From Elysia marginata (taxonomy: Eukaryota > Mollusca > Gastropoda > Plakobranchidae): a stretch of 20,407 nt of DNA. Both the position numbers and the translations under genes were made by a program. The notes below the pieces were generated by a model that worked only from the letters and a program-made list of their open reading frames with translations, did no database searches and had not been told where the DNA came from. The DNA lies in NCBI GenBank assembly GCA_019649035.1, contig BMAT01008240.1, positions 13,849 through 34,255 on the forward strand, read 5' to 3'. Shown here in pieces: positions 20,111-20,407 of this stretch (positions are counted from its first letter, which is position 1; every line of letters begins with the position of its first letter).

Positions 20111-20175
<65 letters not shown>
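20111..20175 (+). repeat. (CT)n microsatellite, ~32 units
   Basis: A pure CT run, continuing as degenerate CT-rich sequence to about 20242. The open frames crossing it on both strands (Ser/Leu or Arg/Glu repeats) are artefacts of the repeat. Confidence 0.98.
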
Positions 20176-20179
<4 letters not shown>

Positions 20180-20388
20180 CCTCTCTCTCGCTCTCTCTTT
20201 CTGTCTCTTCCTCCCTCCCCCTCTCTCTCCCCTCCCTCCCTCATTCCACACAATGAAAAGACATGTTTTATTACATTTACATGTATACCGAATCCAATTT
20301 AATATTGAATTTGTGTTTTTATTCCTTGTTTAGATCTATTTTTAGATACGCAATTTGAATCGGTAGTGAGTGACTGCAGCAGAAATAG

Positions 20389-20407
20389 GACGGGGGGGAG
20401 GGCGGGG
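20389..20407 (+). repeat. G-rich end of window
   Basis: GACGGGGGGGAGGGCGGGG contains several G runs in a short span and could form a G-quadruplex if it continues past the window. Confidence 0.5.

Noticed and set aside
20041-20333. Ser-Leu and Arg-Glu repeat proteins on both strands.
   Set aside because: They are translations of the CT microsatellite.
1-20407. Prokaryotic-type systems (CRISPR arrays, operons, toxin-antitoxin pairs).
   Set aside because: The window is intron-bearing eukaryotic DNA; no spaced direct-repeat arrays or compact operons are present.

Overview
The window is eukaryotic, AT-rich, intron-bearing animal DNA. It holds one recognisable, apparently complete host gene: a beta-class carbonic anhydrase on the + strand, in four coding exons between 9720 and 14691 (263 residues by my splicing, all introns phase 0 and GT-AG). 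Beta carbonic anhydrases are absent from vertebrates but widespread in invertebrates. Together with abundant TCTAGATC-type tracts, tRNA-derived SINE-like pieces and CR1/Jockey-type retrotransposon debris, this suggests an invertebrate, most likely a mollusc and plausibly a gastropod. The taxon is inference, not demonstrated.

Layout. 1-100 carries a GTT microsatellite. 1069-1613 holds a young inverted repeat (two ~155-bp arms, about 96% alike by eye) whose spacer carries a 43-bp tandem repeat. 2760-2832 and 4603-4690 hold two copies, in opposite orientation, of a palindromic repeat. Between them, about 3050-4330, lies a decayed non-LTR retrotransposon that retains endonuclease and linker coding but no reverse transcriptase. 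4727-4848 is a TCTAGA-rich tract. 5690-5850 contains a minus-strand tRNA-derived SINE head. 6505-7040 is a much older, long fold-back: two ~250-bp arms around a ~30-nt loop. 9198-9397 is bounded by a perfect 14-bp inverted repeat.

The carbonic anhydrase gene follows. Its introns contain short tandem repeats, a SINE-like piece and a Tigger/pogo-like MITE. Its stop codon lies inside a ~50-bp tandem duplication that continues into the 3' flank. Downstream of the gene (14692-20407) I see no further gene. That flank is T-run-rich and holds a second copy of the MITE, a 73-bp retroelement tail flanked by an 11-bp target-site duplication, another tRNA-like SINE head, a degenerate minisatellite and a long CT microsatellite.

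The gene stands alone here, with no operon or partner gene. I found no convincing new biochemical system. The most notable structures are the two long inverted repeats, which could form double-stranded RNA if transcribed, and the duplication across the carbonic anhydrase stop codon. All identifications were made by reading the sequence; no alignments or database searches were run.
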